Assembly: GCF_025971925.1 (NCBI RefSeq)
Contig: NZ_JAPDHV010000004.1
Span: 62,001-126,000, forward strand
Origin: Chryseobacterium oryctis
GTDB taxonomy: Bacteria > Bacteroidota > Bacteroidia > Flavobacteriales > Weeksellaceae
Length of the DNA stretch: 64,000 nt
Reading direction: 5' to 3'
The notes beneath the pieces were generated by a model. That model made no database searches, was not told where the DNA came from, and saw only the letters and a program-made list of their open reading frames with translations. The translations under genes were made by a program, and so were the position numbers. Shown here one piece after another: positions 35,590 to 45,150 of this stretch; position 1 is the stretch's first letter; each line of letters opens with the position of its first letter.

Positions 35590-37544
35590 GCTGTGACTCA
35601 TCACGAAGATAATAATTTTTGAAAGCAATTCACAACAATACAGGTCGTGTATTTGAAAAAACTTTTGCTGTGACTCATCACGAAGATAATAATTTTTGAA
35701 AGCAATTCACAACCCAAGGGAAAAAAGTCCACTTATAATACCTGCTGTGACTCATCACGAAGATAATAATTTTTGAAAGCAATTCACAACCAAGAACCTC
35801 CCTTTAAATTCAATATTAGTGCTGTGACTCATCACGAAGATAATAATTTTTGAAAGCAATTCACAACAAGGCATTGGTGATGAAGCAGTATATAGGTGCT
35901 GTGACTCATCACGAAGATAATAATTTTTGAAAGCAATTCACAACCGATAATTCACCCATCTTTGAGGGGCAAAGGCTGTGACTCATCACGAAGATAATAA
36001 TTTTTGAAAGCAATTCACAACAGGCGAAAGTGATAAATTCATTATGAATTTGCTGTGACTCATCACGAAGATAATAATTTTTGAAAGCAATTCACAACAA
36101 TTTACTCATTTTTATTTAGATTTTTGGAGCTGTGACTCATCACGAAGATAATAATTTTTGAAAGCAATTCACAACACCGAACAAATGCATATAATGACCC
36201 CAAAGGCTGTGACTCATCACGAAGATAATAATTTTTGAAAGCAATTCACAACATTTGGTATATATATGATAACATGCCATATGCTGTGACTCATCACGAA
36301 GATAATAATTTTTGAAAGCAATTCACAACATCACGCTTACGAAGCCTTTGACGATATTCGCTGTGACTCATCACGAAGATAATAATTTTTGAAAGCAATT
36401 CACAACTTTCACCAATGCACTGCCAACCCCTGACCTGCTGTGACTCATCACGAAGATAATAATTTTTGAAAGCAATTCACAACAATATGGGGATACGTGC
36501 CGAGATATTCTCAGCTGTGACTCATCACGAAGATAATAATTTTTGAAAGCAATTCACAACAAAGAACCTCCCTTTAAATTCAATATTAGTGCTGTGACTC
36601 ATCACGAAGATAATAATTTTTGAAAGCAATTCACAACTAATAAGCCTTACGACCAAATTTGGGGCTAGCTGTGACTCATCACGAAGATAATAATTTTTGA
36701 AAGCAATTCACAACCATAGGTGGCGATGTTATTCCTCTTTTTGTGCTGTGACTCATCACGAAGATAATAATTTTTGAAAGCAATTCACAACTGTCGGAAT
36801 GTAATAGTGATTATTTACTTAGCTGTGACTCATCACGAAGATAATAATTTTTGAAAGCAATTCACAACAAGATTCTAAAACGGAAATTGTCTTTAGACGC
36901 TGTGACTCATCACGAAGATAATAATTTTTGAAAGCAATTCACAACCACCAAGGCTGATAAACTGACACTCCACGCGCTGTGACTCATCACGAAGATAATA
37001 ATTTTTGAAAGCAATTCACAACGTCACGCCCAAAAGCTAGAAATCGGATGCCGCTGTGACTCATCACGAAGATAATAATTTTTGAAAGCAATTCACAACA
37101 CAAGTAACAGGTTTAACAACTCCTGCAAAGCTGTGACTCATCACGAAGATAATAATTTTTGAAAGCAATTCACAACCCTGAATTAGCAGGAGAGCTTCAG
37201 GGAGAAGCTGTGACTCATCACGAAGATAATAATTTTTGAAAGCAATTCACAACTAGGTTCTTCGGTTTCCTGTAATAGCAGGAGCTGTGACTCATCACGA
37301 AGATAATAATTTTTGAAAGCAATTCACAACTCTGCACAAAATGGTTCTGTGGACCTTGAAGCTGTGACTCATCACGAAGATAATAATTTTTGAAAGCAAT
37401 TCACAACACAAGACCAACGCCTATAACGACCCCAAAGGCTGTGACTCATCACGAAGATAATAATTTTTGAAAGCAATTCACAACTCGTTAAATACTCTAA
37501 GGACAATACCTTTCGCTGTGATTCATCACGAAGATAATAATTTT
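35590..37544 (-). CRISPR. Type II-C CRISPR array, 26 repeats, 25 spacers
   Basis: Repeats of 47 nt start at 35590 and recur every 77 nt, so all 25 spacers are 30 nt. On the plus strand each repeat begins GCTGTGACTCATCACGAAGA and ends GAAAGCAATTCACAAC. All look identical except the last (37515), which has one substitution and keeps only its first 30 nt before diverging. The tracrRNA anti-repeat pairs with the minus-strand form (GTTGTGAATTGCTTTC at the 5' end), so crRNAs come from the minus strand, towards cas2. No csn2 or cas4 is present. Spacers 3/13 and 8/24 are related pairs. Confidence 0.97.
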
Positions 37545-37660
37545 AAAATTATTAAATTATAATTTGTTAATATTCTTACTAAAAACACAGCGTCTGCTTG
37601 ATGTGATAAATGTCATTGAAAATAAAAGATAGATAACTCTTTTATTGCTTGTTTATTTTC

Positions 37661-37668
37661 TACCTTTG
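37661..37668 (+). promoter_or_regulatory. -7 element of the first Rrf2 gene
   Basis: TACCTTTG fits TAnnTTTG and lies 20 nt before the ATG at 37689. A TTG at 37645-37647 is upstream with a 13-nt spacer. Confidence 0.5.
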
Positions 37669-37688
37669 TAATGTAAAAGTAATAGAAA

Positions 37689-38120
37689 ATGTTTTCCAAA
37701 ACCTGTGAATATGCCATTCGTGCTCTGATTTATATTGCGCAGAAGTCGAAAGACGGAAGCAGGATAGGTATTAAAGATATTGCTTCAGGAATAGATTCTC
37801 CGGAGTATTTCATAGCAAAGATTCTTCAGGAGTTGAGTCGAAAAGATTTTGTACAATCTGCAAAAGGACCTAATGGAGGTTTTTATATGGATGAAACTAA
37901 TCTTACGCTATCAGTTGCCGATATTGTGAGAGAGATGGATGGGGATAAGCTATTTTCAGGCTGTGGATTAGGGCTTAAAGAATGTTCGGAAGAGTGTCCT
38001 TGTCCGATACACAATGATTTTAAAGGAATCAGGCAGGAAATACAGGATATGTTGGAAAGATTTAAAATTAACATGTTTGTCGAAGATTTAGATTTAAAGA
38101 TGACATTTTTGAAAAGATAA
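37689..38120 (+). CDS. Rrf2-family iron-sulfur regulator (NsrR-like)
   Basis: A 143-aa transcription factor with an N-terminal winged helix (TCEYAIRALIYIAQKS, then DSPEYFIAKILQELSRKDF and a GPNGGFYM wing). Three clustered cysteines after it (SGCGLGLKECSEECPCPIH, with four Cys in ~15 residues) suit a [2Fe-2S] or similar cluster, as in NsrR and IscR. It lies immediately upstream of nirK in the same direction and probably senses nitric oxide. A second family member is at 46482. Confidence 0.85.
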   Translation: MFSKTCEYAIRALIYIAQKSKDGSRIGIKDIASGIDSPEYFIAKILQELSRKDFVQSAKGPNGGFYMDETNLTLSVADIVREMDGDKLFSGCGLGLKECSEECPCPIHNDFKGIRQEIQDMLERFKINMFVEDLDLKMTFLKR

Positions 38121-38138
38121 AATATTTTTTATATAAAT

Positions 38139-38171
38139 AAAATACTAAAAGGTATTTTTAGCTTATTTTTG
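38139..38171 (+). promoter_or_regulatory. nirK promoter with candidate Rrf2 operator
   Basis: A perfect inverted repeat AAAATAC-N6-GTATTTT (38139-38158) is followed 5 nt later by the -7 element TATTTTTG (38164-38171). The repeat occupies the -33 position. A similar motif (TAAGAT-N6-GTCTTA) sits at the same place before the cytochrome c'-like gene. The regulator is inferred. Confidence 0.5.
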
Positions 38172-38246
38172 CAATTGAATTCTTAAATAGCCATAAAAAA
38201 CTTATTAGTAAACAAAACTGAAATATTACTTATAAATAATTCTGTT

Positions 38247-39281
38247 ATGAGAAAAACGTTAATAATCACGACTGTTTTGTCAGCATTCATCAGCTTGAAT
38301 TCTTGTAAACAAAACACTATTGCTTCATCAGATAATGCAGCGGACACTGAAAAAATTAAAACAGATGGTACTACCGAAGAGCAAAAATTAGTTGCACCAC
38401 CTAACGTACCTGCACCTATCGGTCAGCGTGCAGCCAAAAAAGTCATTGTAAGATTAGAAACAATCGAAAAAGTTGGTGAGCTTGCAGACGGTACACAATA
38501 TAATTTCTGGACGTTTAACGGAACTGTTCCGGGAAGTTTTATCAGAGCTAGAGTAGGTGATGAAATTGAGCTTCATCTTAAAAATAATGAAAATAATACT
38601 TTCCCACATAATATAGATCTTCATGCCGTAAATGGTCCTGGAGGTGGGGCAGAAGCTACATTCGTTGCACCAGGAAAAGAAGCTGTATTCAATTTTAAAG
38701 CATTAAATCCGGGGTTATATGTTTATCACTGTGCCACAGCACCTGTAGGGATGCATATTGCCAACGGAATGTATGGTCTTATTTTAATAGAGCCTGAAGG
38801 CGGACTTCCGAAAGTAGATAAAGAATACTACATTATGCAGGGAGACTTCTATACCAAAGGGAAATTTGGAGATAAAGGACTTCAGGAATTTGATATGGAC
38901 AAAGCCATTGCAGAACATCCGGAATATGTAGTATTCAACGGAAAAACAGGAGCTTTATTAGGTGATGGAGAATTGCAGGCTAAAGTAGGTGAAACAGTAC
39001 GTTTCTATGTAGGAAATGGTGGACCCAACCTTACTTCTTCATTCCACGTAATCGGGGAAATTTTTGATAAAGTATACATTGAAGGAGGCAATAAGATTAA
39101 TGAACATGTACAGACAACAGTTATTCCTCCGGGTGGAGCCGCAATAGTAGAATTCAAAGCTACAGTTCCGGGAGAATATGTGATTGTGGATCACGCTATT
39201 TTCAGAGCATTCAACAAAGGTGCTTTAGGTAAAATAAAAGTTACAGGACCGGATAACCCGACTGTTTATAAAAAGAATTAA
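38247..39281 (+). CDS. nirK: Copper-containing nitrite reductase NirK
   Basis: Reduces nitrite to nitric oxide in the periplasm. It is a 344-aa lipoprotein (Cys20). The two cupredoxin domains carry the expected ligands: type 1 copper H121, C162, H170 and M175; type 2 copper H126, H161 and H316. The catalytic pair is D124 and H267. All key residues are intact. It leads a run of genes (SUMF1-like, SCO, cytochrome c) that probably mature it or supply electrons. Confidence 0.96.
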   Translation: MRKTLIITTVLSAFISLNSCKQNTIASSDNAADTEKIKTDGTTEEQKLVAPPNVPAPIGQRAAKKVIVRLETIEKVGELADGTQYNFWTFNGTVPGSFIRARVGDEIELHLKNNENNTFPHNIDLHAVNGPGGGAEATFVAPGKEAVFNFKALNPGLYVYHCATAPVGMHIANGMYGLILIEPEGGLPKVDKEYYIMQGDFYTKGKFGDKGLQEFDMDKAIAEHPEYVVFNGKTGALLGDGELQAKVGETVRFYVGNGGPNLTSSFHVIGEIFDKVYIEGGNKINEHVQTTVIPPGGAAIVEFKATVPGEYVIVDHAIFRAFNKGALGKIKVTGPDNPTVYKKN

Positions 39282-39321
39282 TGTTTACCCATAGTTCATT
39301 GGGGAATTTAATAAGGTAATC

Positions 39322-40158
39322 ATGAAAAGTTTCATCAAAATATTGGTTGTTGTTGTAGGTATATTACAATCTTCTTGTTCTGGTCATTCGGATGCTTCTT
39401 CTAAAAGCAAACCTACAGCCTCAAATCCATTGATTTCTGTTCCCAGCAAAAAAATCATGGCAAAAATTGAAGGTGGAACTTATGAAGCTTTTATTGGTAA
39501 AGATTCAGGGAGAGTAGTACAGGTAAAATCCTTTTATCTTGATGAAACTCCCGTTACCAATGCAGAATATCTTCAGTTCGTGAAAGCCAATCCCCAATGG
39601 ACTAAAAGTAAAGTTTTACGGTTGTATGCAGATGATTCTTACCTTAAAAATTGGAAAAGTGATTTCGAAATACCCGAAAACTTAAGTCCTGAAGCACCAA
39701 TTACCAATATTTCATGGTATGCAGCAGAAGCTTATGCTAAAAGTGTAGGAAAAAGACTTCCGACAATTGATGAATGGGAATATGTAGGTCTTGCTGATAA
39801 AAGTTCAAAAAATGCTTCCCAAAAACCTGAGTTTACAGATTTTATTTTGAAATCTTATCAGAAAAAAGATAAAAATAAGCAACCTGTGAAACAAGGAGAA
39901 CCTAATTATTATGGGATTTACGATATGTACGGGATGGTTTGGGAATGGACTTATGATTTCAATTCGGTAATGATGAGTGGGGAATCCAGAAAAGATAATA
40001 CTACCAATGAATCACTTTTTTGTGCTGGTGCGGCAGTTACTTCTGCAGATCTCAGAAATTATGCAGCCTTTGTACGCTATGCACTGAGAGGAAGTTTGAA
40101 AGCAAATTACAGCCTTAATAATCTTGGGTTCAGATGTGCCAAAGATTTAGATAACTAA
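39322..40158 (+). CDS. SUMF1/FGE-family lipoprotein next to nirK
   Basis: A 278-aa lipoprotein (Cys19 after ILQSS) with a formylglycine-generating-enzyme-type domain: FYLDETPVTNAEYLQFV near the start, LPTIDEWEYVG in the middle, and the C-terminal NLGFRCAKD. No active-site cysteine pair of true FGE is obvious. Such proteins are frequent in Bacteroidetes denitrification clusters, but their substrate is unknown. Located between nirK and the SCO gene, 40 nt after nirK. Confidence 0.8.
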   Translation: MKSFIKILVVVVGILQSSCSGHSDASSKSKPTASNPLISVPSKKIMAKIEGGTYEAFIGKDSGRVVQVKSFYLDETPVTNAEYLQFVKANPQWTKSKVLRLYADDSYLKNWKSDFEIPENLSPEAPITNISWYAAEAYAKSVGKRLPTIDEWEYVGLADKSSKNASQKPEFTDFILKSYQKKDKNKQPVKQGEPNYYGIYDMYGMVWEWTYDFNSVMMSGESRKDNTTNESLFCAGAAVTSADLRNYAAFVRYALRGSLKANYSLNNLGFRCAKDLDN

Positions 40159-40162
40159 AATT

Positions 40163-40726
40163 ATGAAAAACATATTTTACATTTTGTTTGCATTGATAAT
40201 GTTGTCATGCAGCAAAAAGAATGAAGAAATAAGTCCGGATTCTATTTATAATGTCGATACGCAGTGGGAGCAGCAAGACGGGAAAAAGGTTTCTTTTTCT
40301 GACCTGAAAGGAAAGGTTTTGGTAACAGCAATGATTTTTACTTCATGCAAAACAGCTTGCCCGAGATTAACTACTGAGATGAGGAAGATTACAAAAAAAG
40401 TAGGGAAAGTAGATTCTGATGACATTCAATATGTGTTGATTACCATTGATCCGAAAACCGACACTCCGGAAGTAATGAAAGCTTACCTTAAAGCTAATAA
40501 GTTTGATAGTGAAGAATGGATGTTTATTCGTGGTAATGATAATGAAATAAGAGAGTTGGCTAATGTAATGGCAGTGAAATATAAAGAAATTTCACCTATC
40601 GAGTTTTCACATTCCAACATTATTAATGTCTATTCCAAAAAAGGAGTTTTGGCCTTTCAGAAAGAAGGACTTAATGTAGATATTGATGCTACTGTAAACG
40701 AAATAAAAAGACAATTAGAATTATAA
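40163..40726 (+). CDS. SCO1/SenC-family copper chaperone lipoprotein
   Basis: A 187-aa thioredoxin-fold lipoprotein (Cys16). The copper-binding C62-x3-C66 (SCKTACPR) and the later H150 (EFSHSN) are present, the standard SCO ligand set. In this setting it probably delivers copper to NirK. It starts 4 nt after the SUMF1-like gene. Confidence 0.88.
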   Translation: MKNIFYILFALIMLSCSKKNEEISPDSIYNVDTQWEQQDGKKVSFSDLKGKVLVTAMIFTSCKTACPRLTTEMRKITKKVGKVDSDDIQYVLITIDPKTDTPEVMKAYLKANKFDSEEWMFIRGNDNEIRELANVMAVKYKEISPIEFSHSNIINVYSKKGVLAFQKEGLNVDIDATVNEIKRQLEL

Positions 40727-40746
40727 ACTGAAAAAATAGAGAAATT

Positions 40747-41169
40747 ATGAAAAATGTATTCTTAACAGCATTGCTGTTTTCACTCGCACTTACTTCTTGC
40801 TCTGATAAAAAAGAAGTAGAATCTGTAGAAGCTACAACAGAAACTAATGTAATGTTGGATGAACCTAAACCCGTAGATTCTGCTGCAATTGCAGCAAATG
40901 CAACTCCTGCTTCTGCTGAAGAAGAGGGGTTAAAATTAATAGAAGGTACAGACTGTTTATCTTGCCATAAAACAGATTCAAAATTAGTAGGGCCTTCTTA
41001 TCAAGATGTTGCCAATAAATACACAGAAGCAGATATAGATCATCTTGCACAAAAAATTATTGACGGAGGTAAAGGTGTTTGGGGAGATATCCCAATGACT
41101 CCACATGCAGGAATGAGCAAAGAAAATGCACAAAAAATGGTAAAATATATTCTTTCTCTAAAAAAATAA
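40747..41169 (+). CDS. Monoheme cytochrome c lipoprotein
   Basis: A 140-aa lipoprotein (Cys18) with a linker rich in Ala, Glu and Pro (about 20-60) and one heme site C70-x2-C73-H74. The likely Met ligand is in the C-terminal IPMTPHAGM. Resembles cytochrome c551/552. Probably the electron donor to NirK, given its place at the end of the nirK operon. A stem-loop follows at 41187-41223. Confidence 0.9.
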   Translation: MKNVFLTALLFSLALTSCSDKKEVESVEATTETNVMLDEPKPVDSAAIAANATPASAEEEGLKLIEGTDCLSCHKTDSKLVGPSYQDVANKYTEADIDHLAQKIIDGGKGVWGDIPMTPHAGMSKENAQKMVKYILSLKK

Positions 41170-41186
41170 AGAGAATAAATGGTTCA

Positions 41187-41223
41187 AAGGACGGTTCTTA
41201 ATTTTAAGCTAAAAACCGTCCTT
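41187..41223. terminator. Stem-loop after the cytochrome gene
   Basis: 10-bp stem AAGGACGGTT / AACCGTCCTT (41187-41196 with 41214-41223). The tail is A-rich before a T-run at 41234, so termination may be partial. Confidence 0.5.
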
Positions 41224-41279
41224 AAAAATTAAATTTTTTTAACAAAATAAAGGATAAAAAGGTATTAAAATATTGAATT

Positions 41280-42017
41280 ATGAATACAAAGACAGATTTT
41301 ATAGGCGAAATTGTAGCTGAAGATTTCAGAACGGCAGCTATTTTTAAAAAATACGGAATCGATTTCTGTTGCAAAGGAGGAAGAACAATAGAAGAGGCTT
41401 GTAGCTCTAAGAAGCTTGATACAGAACAGATTTATGAAGAAATAGAAAACCTTCCAAAAAATGATAACAATTCTATTGATTTTAAAAGTTGGCCATTAGA
41501 TTTATTAGCAGATTATGTGGAAAAAACACACCATAGATATGTAGAAGAAAAAACTCCGGTTATTCAGGCATTTTTAGATAAATTGTGTAAAGTTCACGGA
41601 GGAAGTCACCCAGAATTATTCGATATAAAACAATTATTTGATGCTTCTGCACAGGATTTGGGTGCACACTTGAAAAAAGAGGAACTGATACTTTTTCCAT
41701 TCATCAAAAATATGGTTAAAGCTCAAATAGATGGAAGCGCAATTCAGCAACCAGCTTTCGGAACAGTAGAAAATCCTGTTAATATGATGAAGCATGAGCA
41801 TACTGTGGAAGGCGAGCGCTTAAGAAAAATTGCAGAGCTTACAGATGAGTACAATCCACCAGCAGACGCTTGTAATACGTATAGAGTGACTTTTGCAATG
41901 CTTCAGGATTTTGAAAATGACTTGCACAAACACATTCATTTAGAAAATAACATACTTTTCCCGAAAGCAATTAAACTGGAAAAAGAATTCTCAGAAGAAA
42001 ATGATAACTCAAACTAA
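41280..42017 (+). CDS. ric: Iron-sulfur cluster repair di-iron protein RIC (ScdA/YtfE)
   Basis: Repairs iron-sulfur clusters damaged by nitric oxide. It is 245 aa. The N-terminal ScdA domain has the conserved YGIDFCCKGG (C30-C31) and a third Cys at about 41. The C-terminal hemerythrin-like domain carries repeated His/Glu ligands (HHRYVEE, HLKKEE, MKHEHTVEGE and HKHIHLENN). It immediately precedes the NO reductase gene. A motif resembling the putative Rrf2 site lies upstream (41250-41267). Confidence 0.93.
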   Translation: MNTKTDFIGEIVAEDFRTAAIFKKYGIDFCCKGGRTIEEACSSKKLDTEQIYEEIENLPKNDNNSIDFKSWPLDLLADYVEKTHHRYVEEKTPVIQAFLDKLCKVHGGSHPELFDIKQLFDASAQDLGAHLKKEELILFPFIKNMVKAQIDGSAIQQPAFGTVENPVNMMKHEHTVEGERLRKIAELTDEYNPPADACNTYRVTFAMLQDFENDLHKHIHLENNILFPKAIKLEKEFSEENDNSN

Positions 42018-42022
42018 TAATT

Positions 42023-44266
42023 ATGACTCCTAAAAAATTATGGATCTGGCTTACTGCGGTAATTATAGGTTCCTTTGCCGTACTTATCTTCTATGGAGTA
42101 GAAATTTATAGAAAAATTCCTCCGATTCCGGATAAAGTAATAACCACAGAAGGGAAAATTATTGCAACAGGTCAGGATATTAAAGACGGTCAAAATGTGT
42201 GGCAGTCTATTGGTGGGCAAACCGTAGGAAGTATTTGGGGACACGGTGCTTACATTGCTCCCGATTGGAGTGCTGATTATCTTCACCGTGAATCTTTATT
42301 GCTTCTTGAAGAACTTGCCAAAAAAGATGGGAAAGCCTACAAAGATCTTTCGGACGACGAACAGGCAAAATATAAAGTACTCCTGAAAAAAGAGCTTCGT
42401 AATAATACGTTGGATGAAGCTACCAATACCATTGTCATTTCTCCGGAAAGAGCAAGAGTACAGGCTGAGTTGGCTGAATATTACGCTAAAATATTTATGA
42501 ATGACCCGGAAATGGCTCAATTACGGGATAATTATGCAATTCCTAAAAATACGGTAAAAGATCCGGAAAGAATGGCAAAAATGAACGCCTTTTTCTCATG
42601 GGCAGCTTGGGTATGTATTACAGATCGTCCGGGAGATGATGTTTCTTATACCAACAATTGGCCGCATGATGAGATGATAGGCAATATTCCTCCTCCTTCA
42701 TTACACCTTTGGTCAGGTTTTAGTGTTTTGATGCTTTTGGGATGTGTTGGTTTACTGGTTTTCTATCATGCTAAAAATAAAGAAGAGGAAATCAGCGAAA
42801 AACTTCCTTTAGAAGATCCGCTACGAAATATGAAGCCAACTCCTTCCATGAAGGCTACTTTAAAATACATTTGGGTGGTTGCTCTGTTGATTTTGGTTCA
42901 AATGATTGCGGGAGTTATCACAGCGCATTATGGAGTAGAAGGAAGTGCTTTTTATGGTTTTCCTTTAGATGAATTTTTACCACAATCCATTTCACGAAGC
43001 TGGCACGTTCAGTTGGCTATTTTCTGGATTGCTACCTCGTGGTTGGCAACTGGTCTTTATATTGCTCCGGCTGTTTCAGGTTACGAACCAAAATATCAGG
43101 TTTTAGGGGTGAATGTTTTGTTTGGAGCATTATTGATTGTTGTTTTTGGTTCATTGGCTGGACAATGGTTGGGCGTAATGCAAAAACTGGGATATGTTGA
43201 CAATTTCCTTTGGGGACATTCAGGCTATGAATATGTGGAATTAGGAAGAATTTGGCAAATATTACTGTTGATAGGATTAATTCTTTGGTTGGTATTGATG
43301 GTGAGAGCGCTACTTCCTGCCCTGAAAAAGAAAGACGGAGACAGACATTTGTTATTATTGTTTACACTTTCGGCAGTTGCTATTGCAATGTTCTACGGAG
43401 CAGGATTAATGTACGGAAGACAAACTCACATGGCAATTGCAGAATATTGGAGATGGTGGGTTGTGCATCTTTGGGTAGAAGGTTTCTTTGAAGTTTTCGC
43501 AACGGTTGTAGCAGCATTTTTATTCACAAGATTAGGTTTATTAAGACTGAAAGCTGCAACACATGCCGTATTGTTTTCAACGATTATTTTCCTTGCGGGA
43601 GGTATTTTAGGAACATTTCACCATTTATATTTCAGTGCAACACCAACGGCTGTTTTAGCTTTGGGAGCAACGTTCAGTGCATTGGAAATCGTTCCTTTGG
43701 TTTTGATTGGTTTCGAAGCCTATCAGAATTATCAGATAAGTAAATCTACACAATGGATTAAAGCTTATAAATGGCCAATCTACTGCTTCATTGCAATGTG
43801 TTTCTGGAATTTCTTGGGAGCTGGTATTTTCGGATTTGCAATTAATCCACCTATTGCTTTGTATTATATTCAAGGTTTGAATACAACTGCGGTTCATGGT
43901 CATGCTGCTCTTTTCGGAGTGTATGGAATTCTTGGAATTGGCTTAATGATGTTTGTACTGAGAGGCTTATATCCGGACAGACAATGGAACGATAAACTCA
44001 TAGGTTGGGCATTCTGGCTCACAAATATCGGTTTATTGGTAATGGTAAGTATCAGTTTGCTTCCAATAGGAATTATGCAGTCTGTGGCTTCCATCAAAGA
44101 AGGATATTGGTATGCACGTTCTGCAGAATTTATGCAGACAGACATCATGCATACTCTGCGTTGGCTTCGTGTTCCAGGAGATATATTACTTGCATTGGGC
44201 GAAGTACTGTTGGTGATTTTCATTATCGGATTAAAAACGGGCTGGTCACTAAAAGAAAAAAGATAA
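42023..44266 (+). CDS. norZ: Quinol-dependent nitric oxide reductase (qNorB)
   Basis: Reduces two NO to N2O using quinol. The 747-aa length and the N-terminal extension with a large periplasmic domain (residues ~35-210, starting GKIIATGQDIKDGQNVW) identify the single-subunit qNOR rather than cNOR. The heme-copper oxidase core follows with heme and iron ligand histidines in WHVQLAIFW, HLWVEGFFEVF, HHLYFSATPT and HGHAALFGVYG. About 14 membrane helices. It lies 5 nt after ric and ends at a strong terminator. Confidence 0.95.
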   Translation: MTPKKLWIWLTAVIIGSFAVLIFYGVEIYRKIPPIPDKVITTEGKIIATGQDIKDGQNVWQSIGGQTVGSIWGHGAYIAPDWSADYLHRESLLLLEELAKKDGKAYKDLSDDEQAKYKVLLKKELRNNTLDEATNTIVISPERARVQAELAEYYAKIFMNDPEMAQLRDNYAIPKNTVKDPERMAKMNAFFSWAAWVCITDRPGDDVSYTNNWPHDEMIGNIPPPSLHLWSGFSVLMLLGCVGLLVFYHAKNKEEEISEKLPLEDPLRNMKPTPSMKATLKYIWVVALLILVQMIAGVITAHYGVEGSAFYGFPLDEFLPQSISRSWHVQLAIFWIATSWLATGLYIAPAVSGYEPKYQVLGVNVLFGALLIVVFGSLAGQWLGVMQKLGYVDNFLWGHSGYEYVELGRIWQILLLIGLILWLVLMVRALLPALKKKDGDRHLLLLFTLSAVAIAMFYGAGLMYGRQTHMAIAEYWRWWVVHLWVEGFFEVFATVVAAFLFTRLGLLRLKAATHAVLFSTIIFLAGGILGTFHHLYFSATPTAVLALGATFSALEIVPLVLIGFEAYQNYQISKSTQWIKAYKWPIYCFIAMCFWNFLGAGIFGFAINPPIALYYIQGLNTTAVHGHAALFGVYGILGIGLMMFVLRGLYPDRQWNDKLIGWAFWLTNIGLLVMVSISLLPIGIMQSVASIKEGYWYARSAEFMQTDIMHTLRWLRVPGDILLALGEVLLVIFIIGLKTGWSLKEKR

Positions 44267-44285
44267 TCAATTAAATTTAATTTGG

Positions 44286-44323
44286 AGAACTGTCATTATT
44301 GATGTAATGGCGGTTCTTTTTAA
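44286..44323 (+). terminator. Terminator of the ric-norZ transcript
   Basis: 13-bp stem (44286-44298 with 44305-44317, two G-U pairs) with a 6-nt loop, followed by TTTTAATAAT. Confidence 0.8.
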
Positions 44324-44417
44324 TAATTTTTCTAACGGATATCATAGAATTACAGAATGATTCATAGCTGATTTACGCGTAATTTTATAGAGCAATCCGT
44401 TGTATAAACTAAGAGGT

Positions 44418-44870
44418 ATGAAAAGAAACGAAAATTTAGTATTGCTCTCCAGAGACCATCATTTCGGATTACTTTATTGCTGGAAAATAAAACAAGGCAT
44501 TAAAAAAGATATTTCCTTTACAAGGATTCGGAATTATATTAATTATTTCTGGATAGAAAGTTTAAGCAAACATTTCAAGGTAGAAGATATTGTATTACCG
44601 GAAACGGGAAATGACAGCCTTCAGATTCAAATGGATAAAGAACACCGGGAAATAAGAAAAATGATAAGCAGCATCAATCAGTCTGAAAATATGCAGCTTT
44701 TGGCAGATTTTGCTGACGCTCTTCAGAGCCACATCCGTTTTGAAGAAAGAGTGCTATTCCCTCATCTGGAAAAAAATCTTTCTGAGGAAGAAATGGATGA
44801 GGTTGGCAAAAAATTGATAAAATATCATCAAAAAGAAGCAGATAATTATCCTGATGAATTTTGGAAATAA
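44418..44870 (+). CDS. Hemerythrin-domain protein
   Basis: A 150-aa protein with a four-helix hemerythrin/HHE pattern: LSRDHHFGLLYCW, then SLSKHFKVEDIVLP, MDKEHREIRKMI and LQSHIRFEERVLFPHLE. Likely binds a di-iron centre and oxygen or NO. The ATG at 44418 is preferred over an in-frame TTG at 44400. It follows the NO reductase terminator. Confidence 0.85.
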   Translation: MKRNENLVLLSRDHHFGLLYCWKIKQGIKKDISFTRIRNYINYFWIESLSKHFKVEDIVLPETGNDSLQIQMDKEHREIRKMISSINQSENMQLLADFADALQSHIRFEERVLFPHLEKNLSEEEMDEVGKKLIKYHQKEADNYPDEFWK

Positions 44871-44909
44871 AATCCGAAATACAATATTTAAAATAATAAA
44901 GTAAAAATT

Positions 44910-45128
44910 ATGAATATTCAACCAAAATTAGGAGACATCCTGTATTTAGCAATGGGAGAGTGCAATGGTCATAAAGTAGTGATGGGAATTGGGTACACTT
45001 ATGAATATGCCGACAAAAAAGCAAAACAGTTTGAAGAAGCAAGTAAAGGTCTCGTTAAATATCTTGATATTTCCGTTGTAAGAACCGGAGAAAAAGAGAA
45101 ATTTGATACTTTGCAAAAAATAGAATAG
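44910..45128 (+). CDS. Small hypothetical protein
   Basis: A 72-aa protein with no recognised family. It is soluble, with a basic, helical middle (YADKKAKQFEEASKG). It lies 39 nt after the hemerythrin gene and may share its transcript. Its place inside the NO island suggests, but does not show, a link. Confidence 0.5.
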   Translation: MNIQPKLGDILYLAMGECNGHKVVMGIGYTYEYADKKAKQFEEASKGLVKYLDISVVRTGEKEKFDTLQKIE

Positions 45129-45150
45129 ATTGAATAAATGTAAATCTAAA

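Noticed and set aside
35590-37544. Spacers targeting the mobile element or other genes in this window
   Set aside because: Reading through the spacers by eye gave no long match outside the array; a computed search of the whole genome would be needed to be sure.
35533-37688. A csn2 or cas4 gene hidden beside the array
   Set aside because: No ORF of suitable length exists between cas2, the array and the Rrf2 gene, so the subtype is II-C.
43900-44274. Frames of 107 aa (minus) and 89 aa (plus) in the NO reductase gene
   Set aside because: Both overlap well-conserved qNorB codons and show no domain.
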